Source: Salinibacter sp. 10B (GTDB lineage: Bacteria > Bacteroidota > Rhodothermia > Rhodothermales > Salinibacteraceae). Taken from it: a stretch of DNA of 64,000 nucleotides. Positions 27,166 through 37,108 of the stretch are shown here, in pieces. Where the stretch lies: the NCBI RefSeq assembly GCF_002954405.1, contig NZ_MQWC01000004.1, positions 4,200,790 through 4,264,789 of the forward strand, written 5' to 3'. Position 1 is the stretch's first letter; each line of letters starts with the position of its first letter. The notes below the pieces were generated by a model that was given only the letters and a program-made list of their open reading frames with translations, did not search any database and was not told the origin of the DNA. Position numbers and translations under genes: made by a program.

Positions 27166-28493
27166 GTCGCAAAGCGGTCGCGGACAAGCTCCGTCACGTA
27201 CTCACTCAACGGCTCGATGCTAAGTTCACTAATCACCTCTTCCGTAAATGCCTGCAACATCAAGATGCGGGCCCGGCGTTCCGAGAGGCCGCGGGAGCGG
27301 AGGTAGAAGACGCCTTCTTCGTCCAGCTGGCCGGTGGTAGCGCCGTGACTGCACTCCACGTCGTCGGCGTAGATTTCGAGCTCGGGCTTCGTGTAAATCT
27401 GGGCATCGTTGTTCAGAACGATGGTGTCGTTCTGCTGGTACGCGTCGATCCGCTGCGAGCCGCGCGAGACGAACACCTTTCCGTTGAAGACCGCGGTGGC
27501 CTCGTCGTTGAGCACGTGCTTGTACAGCTCGTTGCTGTTGCAGTCGGGCTGCACGTGGTCCATGCGCGTGTGATTGTCCACATGCATCTCGTCCTTGCCG
27601 ATGCAGAGGCCAAAGAGGTTGGACTCGCAGAAATTGCCGTCGGCTTCCACCGTTGCGTTGTTGCGCACCACTTCGCCCGTGTAGGTCACCGTCTGGGTGG
27701 AGTAGACGCTGTCGTCCTTCTGCTGGGCGGCGCGGGTGTGCACCTGCGAGGCGGTAGGCCCTTCGTCCTGCAGGAGGTAGTGGTCCAGGTTGCCCTTCTC
27801 GCCGACGAAGGCCTCACCCACCGTATTGGTGAAGGTTTGCGCGTCGGTGAGGGAGTGCTGGGCCTCCACGATCTTTGCGATGGCGCCATCCTCCACTACG
27901 AACAGGTGCCGCGGCTGGAGGAAGAGGTCCTGGTCGGTGGCCGTCACGTGGAGGAAGAAGATCGGCTTCTCTACGACGGTGCCCGAGGGCACGTACACGA
28001 ATGCGCCGTCTTGCACGAATGCCGTGTTGAGGGCCGTCAGCGCCTCATTCTCGTAGTCGGCGTACTGGCCGTAGTGCTCCTCTACGATGTCTGGGTGGTC
28101 GTTGCCGGCCTGCGCAAGGCTGCTGACGACGACCCCAGGAGGAAGTTCACCGATGTCGGAGAGCGACTCGTCGACCCGTCCGTTCACGAGGACGACCCGA
28201 TGGGCATCCATTCCATCGATGAGAAACGGCTCAATCTCAGTCCGGTCGACCGACGTGGTCTCTCCGCCGAGGGGAAGCGTGTAGGGCCGGTCGATGATCT
28301 TTGCTATGTTCGTGTACTTCCAGGCCTCCAGGTCGTTGGTTGGAATGCCAAGCTCCGCGAAGTGCTCGATGGCGTCCTCGCGTTGCTGGGCGATGGAGGC
28401 GCTGGTCCCATTCAACGTCTGGCCGTGGTTCACCTTGAAGGCGGAGATGAACCGATCCTCCGGGCGAACGTCGGTGTCGAGGGCAGTGGTCAT
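27156..28493 (-). CDS. sufD: Fe-S cluster scaffold component SufD
   Basis: 445 residues, normal for the family. SufD joins SufB and SufC2 in the cluster-building complex. Typical blocks are WKYTNIAKIIDRPY, the beta-helix core with VEDGAIAKIVEAQHSL, and the C-terminal CSHGATTGQLDEEGVFYLRSRGLSERRARILMLQAF region, where the SufD signature His/Gly residues sit. Spacing to sufC upstream is 94 bp and holds no clear gene. The N-terminal 20 residues are variable. It is part of the leftward suf run. Confidence 0.96.
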   Translation of the reverse strand: MTTALDTDVRPEDRFISAFKVNHGQTLNGTSASIAQQREDAIEHFAELGIPTNDLEAWKYTNIAKIIDRPYTLPLGGETTSVDRTEIEPFLIDGMDAHRVVLVNGRVDESLSDIGELPPGVVVSSLAQAGNDHPDIVEEHYGQYADYENEALTALNTAFVQDGAFVYVPSGTVVEKPIFFLHVTATDQDLFLQPRHLFVVEDGAIAKIVEAQHSLTDAQTFTNTVGEAFVGEKGNLDHYLLQDEGPTASQVHTRAAQQKDDSVYSTQTVTYTGEVVRNNATVEADGNFCESNLFGLCIGKDEMHVDNHTRMDHVQPDCNSNELYKHVLNDEATAVFNGKVFVSRGSQRIDAYQQNDTIVLNNDAQIYTKPELEIYADDVECSHGATTGQLDEEGVFYLRSRGLSERRARILMLQAFTEEVISELSIEPLSEYVTELVRDRFATYV

Positions 28494-28587
28494 AATGCGA
28501 CTGGAAAGTTGAGTTCAAGGGAAAGAGAAGGGGCGGAATATCGAGGGCCGTTCCGAGGGCGCACCCGCCCCCGGAACGAGACCGACG

Positions 28588-29361
<774 letters not shown>

Positions 29362-29440
29362 GTTTCGGATTGTCTTCTGAGTGTGGTGCAGTTTGAAAGT
29401 CGTGGTGCCAGGTTCAGCAAGCGAGCCCCTGGCAGGCGGG

Positions 29441-29530
29441 GTGTGTATGGAAGTGTGTACGTATGGAGGTGTGTAAGTGAGTCGGGGACACGTACACACA
29501 TACATACCTCCACACTTTCACACATACAGA
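29441..29530. repeat. Self-similar inverted repeat between sufB and sufC
   Basis: The left arm (29441-29480) contains GTGTGTATGG, AAGTGTGTAC and GTATGGAGGTGTGTA. The right arm (29491-29530) contains the opposite-strand versions, such as CACACATACATACCTCC. Each arm is itself built from tandem variants of a GTATGGAGGTGTG unit. It ends 10 bp before the sufB stop on the plus-strand map. Confidence 0.65.
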
Positions 29531-29540
29531 CCCAGAGGCG

Positions 29541-31001
29541 TTAGCCGACGGACCCTTCCAGTTCGATGGCGAGCAGCTCCTTGGCCTCGACGGCAAACTC
29601 CATCGGGAGCTCCTGCAGAATCTCTTTGCAAAAGCCGTTCACGATGAGCTTGAGGGCTTCCTCCTCCCCCAGGCCGCGCTGGTGGCAGTAGAACATCTGG
29701 TCTTCGCCCACCTTCGAGGTCGTGGCCTCGTGCTCGATCTGAGCAGAGGGATTGCTGCTCTCGATGTACGGGTAGGTGTGCGCGCCGCAGTCCGGCCCCA
29801 GCAACATCGAGTCACACTGCGAGAAGTTGCGGGCGTTCTCGGCGTTTTTGCCCACTTTCACTAGGCCTCTATAGCTGTTGTCCGCGTAGTCGGCCGAGAT
29901 GCCCTTCGAGATGATTGTGCTTTTCGTGTTCTTTCCGATGTGCTGCATCTTCGTGCCGGTATCAGCCTGCTGGTGTCCCTTCGTAAAGGCTACCGAGTAG
30001 AACTCGCCGACGGAGTTGTCGCCCGCGAGAATCACGGACGGATACTTCTGCGTGACGGCCGAGCCGGTCTCCAGCTGCGTCCAGCTGATCTTGGAGTTGT
30101 CGCCCTTACAGATCCCCCGCTTCGTGACGAGGTTGTAGACGCCGCCGTTGCCGTCCTCGTCGCCCGGGTACCAGTTCTGGATAGTCGAGTACTTGATCTC
30201 CGAGTCCTCGTGGGCCACGAGTTCCACTACCGCCGCGTGCAACTGATTCTCTTTGCGCATCGGCGCGGTGCAGCCCTCCAGGTAGCTCACGTAGGCGCCC
30301 GGCTCAGTGACGATGAGCGTGCGCTCAAACTGGCCAGTGCCCTGCTCGTTGATCCGGAAGTAGGTGGAAAGCTCCATCGGGCAGGTCACACCCTCCGGCA
30401 CGTAGACGAAGGATCCGTCGCTGAACACGGCGGAGTTGAGGGCGGCGTACAGATTGTCGGTGTACGGCACGACGCTGCCCAGATGCTCGCGCACGATCTC
30501 CGGATGTTCGCGGGCGGCCTCGCCGAAGGATTTGAAGATCACTCCCTTCTCCTTCAGCTTCTCCTTGAAGGTGGTGGCCACCGAGACGCTATCCATGACT
30601 GCGTCGACGGCCACGCCGGTGAGGGCCTTCTGCTCTTCGAGGGGAATGCCCAGACGCTCAAACGTCTCCAGAATTTCGTCCGGCACCTCGTCAAGGCTCT
30701 CGTAGTCGGCCTTCCCCTTCGGCGCGGCGAAGTAACGCATGTTTTGGAAATCGGGGCGCTCGTAGTCGAGGTGCGCCCAGTCCGGGTAGTGCCCGCTTTC
30801 CAGCAACTGCTCGAAGTAATTGTAGGCCTTCAGGCGCCAGTCGAGCAGCCATTCCGGTTCGTCCTTCTTGTTGGAGATAAAGCGGACGATGTCCTCGTTG
30901 AGCCCTTTCGGCGCCTTTTCCGACTCGATGTCGGTGTACCAGCCGTGCTCGTATTCCTCGCTGGCCTTGCCTTTTAGGTATTCGGTTTCGGACGTGCTCA
31001 T
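29541..31001 (-). CDS. sufB: Fe-S cluster scaffold SufB
   Basis: 486 residues from the ATG at 31001, preceded by a GAGG ribosome binding site; the longer reading to 31157 is non-coding in appearance. SufB is the scaffold on which clusters are built. Landmarks are [20 protein letters not shown] near residue 40, the beta-helix with [19 protein letters not shown], the block [11 protein letters not shown], and the C-terminal [25 protein letters not shown] region, where the conserved Cys sits. It is the first gene of the run sufB-C-D-S-E-T and diverges from the sufA-like gene. Confidence 0.97.
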   Translation of the reverse strand: MSTSETEYLKGKASEEYEHGWYTDIESEKAPKGLNEDIVRFISNKKDEPEWLLDWRLKAYNYFEQLLESGHYPDWAHLDYERPDFQNMRYFAAPKGKADYESLDEVPDEILETFERLGIPLEEQKALTGVAVDAVMDSVSVATTFKEKLKEKGVIFKSFGEAAREHPEIVREHLGSVVPYTDNLYAALNSAVFSDGSFVYVPEGVTCPMELSTYFRINEQGTGQFERTLIVTEPGAYVSYLEGCTAPMRKENQLHAAVVELVAHEDSEIKYSTIQNWYPGDEDGNGGVYNLVTKRGICKGDNSKISWTQLETGSAVTQKYPSVILAGDNSVGEFYSVAFTKGHQQADTGTKMQHIGKNTKSTIISKGISADYADNSYRGLVKVGKNAENARNFSQCDSMLLGPDCGAHTYPYIESSNPSAQIEHEATTSKVGEDQMFYCHQRGLGEEEALKLIVNGFCKEILQELPMEFAVEAKELLAIELEGSVG

Positions 31002-31487
31002 AAATGGTGCCTCGTTCGTTTCGTGTGTGCCGATGCAATGGGTCGAACCGTGCAAGCCTCCACGCCGAGGTGCCCGGGTCGCTGAGGGCAGTTGACGCGG
31101 AAAGGGGCGCGGGGGCCCTCGATACGCTGGAGCGGCGCTCTCCCATCGAGACGGCATCCATCTCGGGAGAAGCGGGAGTGTAAACTACTGTTTACGGGTC
31201 ATTCCGTGTCAACGTGCGATTACAAACCCAAGGGTGCACCCATCGTTCCTCTTGCGAAACTGAAGTTCACGTCTTCATTGCAAGTTGGTGGCTCCTCAGT
31301 CGGCCCCTCCGCACTGGGGCATGACAACTGGAGCATATGACCCGATGGCAACTCATATCCGATTGTGTTCCACGTCTAAATGAGGGGCCAAAGTGCACCC
31401 TTGATCGGGGCCCAGAAACCTTCGGGCGCGGGGAGAGGTACGGATGCTACGCGTCGCTTATTGCTGTCACTGTCGCGCTTGTCTGCT
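31002..31487. promoter_or_regulatory. Divergent sufB / sufA-like control region
   Basis: No gene is visible in these 486 bases. Two kinds of symmetry are present. GTAAAC (31180-31185) and GTTTAC (31190-31195) flank a 4-bp centre. AAGGGTGCACCC (31230-31241) contains AAGGGTGCAC, whose exact reverse complement GTGCACCCTT recurs at 31393-31402. No recognised Fur or IscR consensus was identified by eye. Confidence 0.4.
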
Positions 31488-31820
31488 ATGACGATTACGA
31501 TGACCGACCGAGCGGCCGCCCAGATTCGGGCGGTGGCCGCCGAGGAGAACGTTGACTTGGAGGATACGATGCTTCGCGTGGCGGTGGTGCCGGGGGGCTG
31601 TTCGGGGTTGACCTACGACCTGGGCTGGGACACGACGGTCCGGGAGGAGGACAGCGTGGAGCAGCACGAGGGGATCACGGTGCTGCTTGACAAGAAGAGC
31701 CGGTTGTACTTGGACGGGTCGGAGTTGGACTTTACCGACGGGCTGGACGGGGATGGATTTCACTTTGCGAACCCGCAGGCCACCCGCGAGTGTGCCTGTG
31801 GCGAATCGTTTGCGCTTTAA
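31488..31820 (+). CDS. A-type Fe-S carrier (SufA/IscA/ErpA-like)
   Basis: 110 residues from the ATG at 31488; an in-frame ATG 12 bp later is possible. A-type carriers hold and transfer Fe-S clusters. The three conserved cysteines are visible: one in VVPGGCSGLTYDLGW and two in ECACGESFAL at the C-terminus. The strand DFTDGLDGDGFHFANPQA precedes the last pair, as in the family. It diverges from sufB across a 486-bp region, which supports a joint role. SufA, IscA or ErpA cannot be separated by eye. Confidence 0.93.
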   Translation: MTITMTDRAAAQIRAVAAEENVDLEDTMLRVAVVPGGCSGLTYDLGWDTTVREEDSVEQHEGITVLLDKKSRLYLDGSELDFTDGLDGDGFHFANPQATRECACGESFAL

Positions 31821-31849
31821 TAAATTTCACGTCTTGGTGTAAACGAGTG

Positions 31850-31877
31850 TTGACAACTTAAATTAGATTTATAGTAA
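31850..31877 (+). promoter_or_regulatory. Candidate promoter upstream of the sulfatase
   Basis: TTGACA at 31850-31855 is followed after 16 bp by TAGTAA in an unusually AT-rich stretch. It lies about 195 bp upstream of the sulfatase start. GTGTAAAC at 31838-31845 repeats the half-site seen near 31178. It is a sequence match only. Confidence 0.3.
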
Positions 31878-32069
31878 AGGGCGTGGGACATTTCTAATCT
31901 ACCATCATGAGGGGGGGCGATTCGAATCCTGGATACGGAATATTGACATTGGGGGAGGACACGACGACTCTGTCGAGGAGTGATCGTTGCTCCGTTCCCT
32001 TGCGCTGATACAATCCGCATGTCTCGTGTGTCTTCGCTGCTGAGCTTCTCGAAAGGGTCGTCTCAAGAG

Positions 32070-33569
32070 ATGGACTATAGGCCGTCTGGTGGACTCTTCT
32101 GGTTATTTGTTTTCGTTCTGTTGATTGGGAGTCCTACGAGGCGCTGTGCAGGGCAAGGGACAGCGCCCGATCGTCCCAATGTATTGTTCATTTTGGCCGA
32201 TGACCTGGGCTATATGGACGTTGGGGCGTACAACCCCGACACGTTCTATGAGACGCCGAACCTCGATTCGCTTGCGCAGGCCGGACTGATGTTCACGGAC
32301 GGTTACGCGGCCAATCCGGTGTGCTCGCCGACCCGTCATAGCATTATGACCGGGCGCCACCCGAGCCGTGACAACCACACGGACTGGTTTTGTGGCGGTC
32401 GAACGGAGCGCTACCGGCATGCGCCGTACGACTGTTCGATGGACACGAGTCAGGTGACAATTGGGGCGGCCTTCCAGCGCGGGGGCTACGACACCTACTT
32501 TGCTGGGAAGTGGCACCTGGGACCCGAGCCGCGGCACTGGCCCGAAAATCAGGGCTTTGATGTCAACAAGGGCGGATGGCGGGCAGGGTCGCCCTCTGCC
32601 CACGGGGGCGGCGGCTACTTTTCGCCATACGGCAATCCGCGGCTGGAGGATGGGCCGGAGGGAGAATATCTCCCGTACCGGCTGGCGGAAGAGACGGAAG
32701 CGTTCATCGAACAGGAGCGGGAGAACCCGTTTTTTGCGTTCCTCTCCTTTTACGAGGTGCACAATCCGAAGCAGGCCCCCGACTCGCTCGTCGAGAAGTA
32801 TCGCCGCAAGCGCGAGCGGATGGGCCTGGACGAAGTCGATGAATTTGAAGGCATTGAGCAGGTGTGGCCGGACGAACAGACGCGCAGGGCGCGGGTCGTG
32901 CAGGGGCATCCGGTCTACGCTGCCATGGTCGAGGCGATGGACCGGGCTGTGGGGCGGGTGCTGCAGGGGCTCCGGGAGAATGGCCTCGCGGACGAGACGA
33001 TCGTGGTGTTCACCTCCGACAACGGCGGGCTCTCGACGTCGGAAGGGCACAACACCTCCAACCGGCCGCTGCGGGGCGGGAAGGGCTGGCTCTACGAGGG
33101 CGGCATCCGGGAACCGTACGTCATCCACTGGCCCGGCGTCACGACTGCAGGCCGCAAGTCGGACGTGCCGGTAATGAGCACCGACTTCTACCCGACGTTG
33201 CTGGACGCGGCGGGGCTTCCGCTGCGTCCCGATCAGCACATGGATGGTGTGTCACTTGTACCGGTATTGAAGGGACGTCCGACGCTGGACCGAGATGCTC
33301 TCTTCTGGCACTATCCCCACTACTCCAATCAGGGCGGCTTTCCGGGCGGGGCCGTCCGGATGGGCGAGTGGAAGCTGATTGAGGATTACGAAGACGGGAA
33401 GGTTCGTCTTTTCAACCTGGAGGCCGATCTGGGGGAGCGCAACAACGTGGCCGGGCAGTATCCGGGGCGCGTCGAGCAGATGCGACAGCGCCTCCACGCC
33501 TGGTACGAGGAAGTGGGTGCTCACTTCCTTCGGGCCCGGGAACACGGGCCGGAGCCATGGCGACCGTAG
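32070..33569 (+). CDS. Secreted Cys-type sulfatase (arylsulfatase A family)
   Basis: 499 residues from the ATG at 32070, chosen because it starts a signal peptide (GGLFWLFVFVLLIGS); ATGs further upstream are in frame but give no sensible leader. Sulfatases remove sulfate esters, here likely from glycans outside the cytoplasm. NVLFILADDLGYMDVG supplies the metal-binding Asp pair, CSPTRHSIMTGR holds the Cys to be converted to formylglycine, and GKWHLG and TSDNGG are further active-site blocks. It neighbours a decayed GH97-like gene and, 2.6 kb on, a sulfatase-modifying-factor-like gene that lacks the FGE cysteines. Confidence 0.93.
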   Translation: MDYRPSGGLFWLFVFVLLIGSPTRRCAGQGTAPDRPNVLFILADDLGYMDVGAYNPDTFYETPNLDSLAQAGLMFTDGYAANPVCSPTRHSIMTGRHPSRDNHTDWFCGGRTERYRHAPYDCSMDTSQVTIGAAFQRGGYDTYFAGKWHLGPEPRHWPENQGFDVNKGGWRAGSPSAHGGGGYFSPYGNPRLEDGPEGEYLPYRLAEETEAFIEQERENPFFAFLSFYEVHNPKQAPDSLVEKYRRKRERMGLDEVDEFEGIEQVWPDEQTRRARVVQGHPVYAAMVEAMDRAVGRVLQGLRENGLADETIVVFTSDNGGLSTSEGHNTSNRPLRGGKGWLYEGGIREPYVIHWPGVTTAGRKSDVPVMSTDFYPTLLDAAGLPLRPDQHMDGVSLVPVLKGRPTLDRDALFWHYPHYSNQGGFPGGAVRMGEWKLIEDYEDGKVRLFNLEADLGERNNVAGQYPGRVEQMRQRLHAWYEEVGAHFLRAREHGPEPWRP

Positions 33570-33599
33570 AGGGGGCATAGTCGAGAGATTGAGGCTGGT

Positions 33600-33872
33600 T
33601 CGGGGGCGGGAGGCGTGCTGCGAAGCCGCCGTCCGGTGCCATCTCGATCGTGATGGTATTCTGGGCTGCAGCCTCTTGTGTGCGTGTCTGTAGGCCTTCC
33701 GCGTAGCAATCGGCGTTGGGTTAGCCCACGTCGTCAGGTTGTACGACCGTCCTTCCTCTAGGAAGAGCGTCCCCTCAAGCGTCCGCGCCTCCTCGTTGCT
33801 CATGGCTCCGAGGCACCATTCCTCATCGTGCCGACGTGCCAGGTGGCGGGCACGATCCGGACGAAGTGGCAC
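33600..33872 (-). pseudogene. C-terminal remnant of a GH97-like glycoside hydrolase, frameshifted
   Basis: On the minus strand one frame reads ARRHDEEWCLGAMSN then EEARTLEGTLFLEEGRSYNL, as in the C-terminal beta-domain of family GH97 alpha-glucosidases. Near 33680 the match moves to another frame, reading NTITIEMAPDGGFAARLP, which resembles the end of those proteins. So the fragment is cut at the 5' side, carries at least one frameshift and has lost its proper stop. No catalytic part is present within 1 kb. The family call is by recollection of conserved blocks. Confidence 0.65.
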
Positions 33873-34196
33873 GAGATGAGATTGGAGACGGGGGCATCAA
33901 AGCAGAAATTGAGGAAAAGAGCGCATTTCGAACCGGTTGGAGTAAAATGAAACCGATAGCCGTTCCGCAAATATGCATAGCATCGGTAGAGTTGGGTTTA
34001 ACTTGACGTCGAACCCGCTGACCTGAAAGACTGGAGGCCTAGGAAAGCCAATCTACTGTTCTCGTGCGCCATTCCATGGTTGTTTGAGTGGGCTACGGGA
34101 CGATTCTCTGTGGAAATGAGTAGAGGGGCGAATGGCCCGCATGGGACGCGATTTGAATTGTTTTCCTGCTCATAAGACTAGCTGCGCACCCACCTT
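33873..34196. other. Non-coding region upstream of the TIM-barrel gene
   Basis: This stretch is richer in A and T than its surroundings. A short dyad (ACCGAT near 33950 with ATCGGT near 33980) is visible. I see no gene; the upstream continuation of the GH97-like remnant cannot be followed into it. Confidence 0.4.
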
Positions 34197-35141
34197 ATGG
34201 ATCGGCGTCATTTTTTACGGCAAAGCGCTCTTGCGGGCGGAACGCTTCTTGGCACGAGGGAGGTCACCGACGCAGCGTCGTCTCTTTTCCAATTGGAGGA
34301 GTCCGAGGGCTTTCGGCTAAACTACGCCCCTCACCTCGGACTTTTCGACGCTCACGCCGGATCCGATCCCGTCGACCAGATTGCGTTCATGGCCGAGCAG
34401 GGGTTTTCGGCGTTTGAAGACAACGGACTGCGGGGGCGCTCGACGTCGGAGCAGGCCCGCATTGCCAACGCCTTGCAGGAGCACGACATGCAGATGGGCG
34501 TCTTTGTCGCGCATTCGATTAGTTGGGAGCAGCCTGCCCTTGTGACGGGCGATCAGGCGCCCCGTCAGAAGTTTCTCGATGAGATTCGTGAATCTGTAGA
34601 GATTGCGCAGCGGGTAGATGCGACCTGGATGACGGTGGTCCCCGGGGCCCGGGACCTTCGCCTCGATGCGGGATACCAGCGAGCGCACCTCGTGGACGTG
34701 CTTCGAGAGGCGGCCGCCATTTTGGAGCCACACGATTTGGTGATGGTGCTGGAGCCGCTCAATACCCGCCGAGACCATCCGAACCAGTTTCTTACTCACA
34801 CCGCGCAGGCCTACGAAATCTGTCGTGCAGTGGAGAGTCCCGCCTGCAAGATTTTGTACGACGTATATCACCAGCAGGTCACGGAGGGCAATCTCATTCC
34901 CAATCTCGATGCTGCCTGGGAGGAAATAGCCTATGTGCAGGTGGGCGACAACCCGGGACGAAATGAGCCCACCACGGGTGAGATCAATTTCCGCAATGTG
35001 TTCGAGCACCTTCACGAGAAGGGATATGAGGGCATCGTGGGAATGGAGCACGGAGCCTCAATGGAGGGAAAGGAGGGAGAGCGCGCCGTGCTCGACGCAT
35101 ACGCCACGGTGGACTCGTTTGGGCCGGGAGGGGGAAGGTAG
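34197..35141 (+). CDS. Tat-exported hydroxypyruvate-isomerase-like TIM-barrel protein
   Basis: 314 residues. The N-terminus (MDRRHFLRQSALAGGTLLG) has the twin-arginine pattern RRHFLRQ and a hydrophobic segment, so export by Tat is likely. The rest is an AP-endonuclease-2-type TIM barrel as in Hyi enzymes: GLFDAHAG, DATWMTVVPGA, LEPLNTRRDHPNQFL with a metal-binding Glu, ILYDVYHQQVTEGNL with Asp and His, VQVGDNPGRNEPTTGEINF and GIVGMEHG. Such enzymes isomerise small sugar acids or ketoses. The exported form is common in Bacteroidota sugar clusters; its substrate is unknown. Confidence 0.85.
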   Translation: MDRRHFLRQSALAGGTLLGTREVTDAASSLFQLEESEGFRLNYAPHLGLFDAHAGSDPVDQIAFMAEQGFSAFEDNGLRGRSTSEQARIANALQEHDMQMGVFVAHSISWEQPALVTGDQAPRQKFLDEIRESVEIAQRVDATWMTVVPGARDLRLDAGYQRAHLVDVLREAAAILEPHDLVMVLEPLNTRRDHPNQFLTHTAQAYEICRAVESPACKILYDVYHQQVTEGNLIPNLDAAWEEIAYVQVGDNPGRNEPTTGEINFRNVFEHLHEKGYEGIVGMEHGASMEGKEGERAVLDAYATVDSFGPGGGR

Positions 35142-35172
35142 GCCCTGTCGTGGAGGGGCGGGAAGACATCAT

Positions 35173-36189
35173 TCACGGCGAAGAAGTCGCTTCGGGATGG
35201 GAGCGAATGTAGGCGGTGACCCTAGGGTAGTACTTATCCAGAAAGGCACGGCCGGGGGACGAGCCGAGGACACTGACAGTCGTTGCGAGGCCATCAGCAG
35301 TGACGCCTTTTTCCGCTATAATTGTGACCAACAGATGATGCGTCAGGCCAATACCGGTACGGGGGTCCACGACGTGGGAGTAGCGAGTGCCGTCGATGAC
35401 GACGGACTGATAGGTGCTGCCCGAAGTGGACACGGCTGCGTCAGTGAGGCGCAGGGGCTGCGGCGGGGCATTGGGTCCTGTGCCGGGAAGGTGTACCGTC
35501 CAGCCGGTCTGGGAGGGCGGCGGGCGGCCGACGACGAGGTCTCCGCCCGCTTCGATGAGCGCGCGCGAGACGTTCAGGGCCCGGAGGGTATCCAGCGCCT
35601 GGTCCAAAATGTATCCCTTGGCAATGCCCCCGAGACTCAGTTGCATGCTGTCGGCTCGGAGCTGCACGGTCTGTCGCTGTTCGTTCAAGTCCATCTTGGA
35701 CCAGCCCACCCGGCGCTCCGCGCGCTGGAGAGTGGAGGAGTCGGGGAGGGTCCCGGTCGTACGGGCGTTTGCCCAAAGGTCAAAATACGGACGAGCCGTG
35801 GCGTCGAAGGCGCCGTTCGACCGGCGGGCAAGTTGCTGGGCGTGTTGGAGGGCGGTAAAGAGAGGCGTACTCACGCGAACCGGGTCCTCAACGGCCCGCT
35901 CGCACAGCCGGTTCAGCTCGCTAGTAGCCCGATAACTGCTAAAGATCTTTTCGAGCGTCGTCATCCGGCGGTAGGCCGCCTTTCCGGCGTGCCGGGCCAC
36001 GCTGTCGTTCGGGGCATAGAGCACGATCCGGACGGCCATGCCCATGCGGGTTTGACGGTACTCAAATCGCTGGAGGGACGACTCCTGGGCCCGCACCGAC
36101 AGCCCGAGTACGCTCAAGAGCAGGGCCGTGGCCCATGCTCGTATTGCAAGAGCCGACACATCAGACGTTGACACACAGATCGTAGGCAC
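35173..36189 (-). CDS. apbE: FAD:protein FMN transferase (ApbE family)
   Basis: 338 residues with an N-terminal signal-like segment (AWATALLLSVLGLSVRAQ). ApbE attaches FMN to Thr or Ser of target flavoproteins in the periplasm, using FAD. Visible features are RMGMAVRIVLYAP, FSSYRATSELNRLCE, LGGIAKGYILDQALDTL (flavin-binding), ALIEAGGDLVVGRPP, and the C-terminal HVVDPRTGIG...VTADGLATTVSVLG block with the Mg-binding Asp. The ATG at 36189 lies only 2 bp from the start of the divergent SUMF-like gene; a GTG near 36159 would still leave a signal peptide. No Nqr or Rnf target gene is in the window. Confidence 0.93.
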   Translation of the reverse strand: MPTICVSTSDVSALAIRAWATALLLSVLGLSVRAQESSLQRFEYRQTRMGMAVRIVLYAPNDSVARHAGKAAYRRMTTLEKIFSSYRATSELNRLCERAVEDPVRVSTPLFTALQHAQQLARRSNGAFDATARPYFDLWANARTTGTLPDSSTLQRAERRVGWSKMDLNEQRQTVQLRADSMQLSLGGIAKGYILDQALDTLRALNVSRALIEAGGDLVVGRPPPSQTGWTVHLPGTGPNAPPQPLRLTDAAVSTSGSTYQSVVIDGTRYSHVVDPRTGIGLTHHLLVTIIAEKGVTADGLATTVSVLGSSPGRAFLDKYYPRVTAYIRSHPEATSSP

Positions 36190-36191
36190 GT

Positions 36192-37061
36192 ATGCGCATG
36201 CTCTTGTCGAATTTTCTTCTCGCGCTTCTGGTCGCGCTTGGGGGACCGTTGGGGGGGGACGGCAGGGGGCCAGGTGACACGGAGCGCCAGTCTTTCCCGG
36301 CGCTGCGCGAGGATTCGTCGGACACCTACACGGAGTCTATCCCCAATACGCTGGTCGAATTCGATATGGTGCGGGTGCCCGGCGGTTCCGTTACGGTGGA
36401 CGGCAAAGAACAAACGGTAGAGACATTCTGGATGGCCGCGATGGAGGTCCGCTGGGAGGCGTTTGATACCTATCGCCTAGATGAGGACATGGAGGATCTC
36501 GAGGATGCGGAAGCGGATGCGATTTCGCTGCCGAGCAAGCCCTACGGCTTCGGCAACGAAATTCCGGGCTTCGGACAGGAGAAATATCCAGCCCTTGCCG
36601 TCACCCGCAACGCGGCCCAGCAGTATGCCCGCTGGCTGTCGGCAAAAACAGGGCACACGTACCGTCTTCCCACGCCTGCAGAGTGGAAGCACGCCTGCCG
36701 TCTCGGATACGGAACCCCGCAGAACTGGAGCTCCGACCGGATTGGGGAGCACGCGTGGTACAAGGGCAACGCGGACGATGAGGCACATCCCGCTGCAGCC
36801 CTGCCCCCAAACGAACTGGGCATTTATGACCAGCTCGGAAACGCGGCCGAGCACGTCGTTCCCCCCGAGGCAGGCGAAGACGATCCCTCCGAGGTCTGGG
36901 GCGGGTCGTACTTGAGTTCCGCAGGCGATGTCCACTGCTCGGCCCGACAGCAGAAAACGCCGGCCTGGCAGGAGTCCGATCCCCAACTGCCGAAAAGCCA
37001 GTGGTGGCTTTCCGACGCCCCCTTCGTCGGCTTTCGGGTCGTCCGGGGGGCGGGCAGCTAA
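36192..37061 (+). CDS. SUMF1/FGE-like domain protein, catalytic cysteines absent
   Basis: 289 residues with a signal peptide (MRMLLSNFLLALLVALGG). The body is a formylglycine-generating-enzyme-like fold: MVRVPGGSVTVDGKEQTV, EKYPALAVTRNAAQQYARWLS, YRLPTPAEWKHACRLGYG, NELGIYDQLGNAAEHV and a final FVGFRVVRGAG. True FGE has two active cysteines after the RGGSY-type block. Here the corresponding stretch is WGGSYLSSAGDVHCSARQQ, where neither catalytic Cys is present. I infer a secreted structural or ligand-binding relative and not a sulfatase activator. It is followed by the Gfo/Idh gene 47 bp downstream. Confidence 0.85.
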   Translation: MRMLLSNFLLALLVALGGPLGGDGRGPGDTERQSFPALREDSSDTYTESIPNTLVEFDMVRVPGGSVTVDGKEQTVETFWMAAMEVRWEAFDTYRLDEDMEDLEDAEADAISLPSKPYGFGNEIPGFGQEKYPALAVTRNAAQQYARWLSAKTGHTYRLPTPAEWKHACRLGYGTPQNWSSDRIGEHAWYKGNADDEAHPAAALPPNELGIYDQLGNAAEHVVPPEAGEDDPSEVWGGSYLSSAGDVHCSARQQKTPAWQESDPQLPKSQWWLSDAPFVGFRVVRGAGS

Positions 37062-37108
37062 CGAGCGCAACGATTCACTGACAATCCTACCTCAAGTCCA
37101 TTACCATT

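Noticed and set aside
29362-29505. N-terminal extension of SufC by 48 codons
   Set aside because: It translates the sufB/C repeat into Tyr-Thr-Pro-His-rich sequence; SufC proteins start at the position used here.
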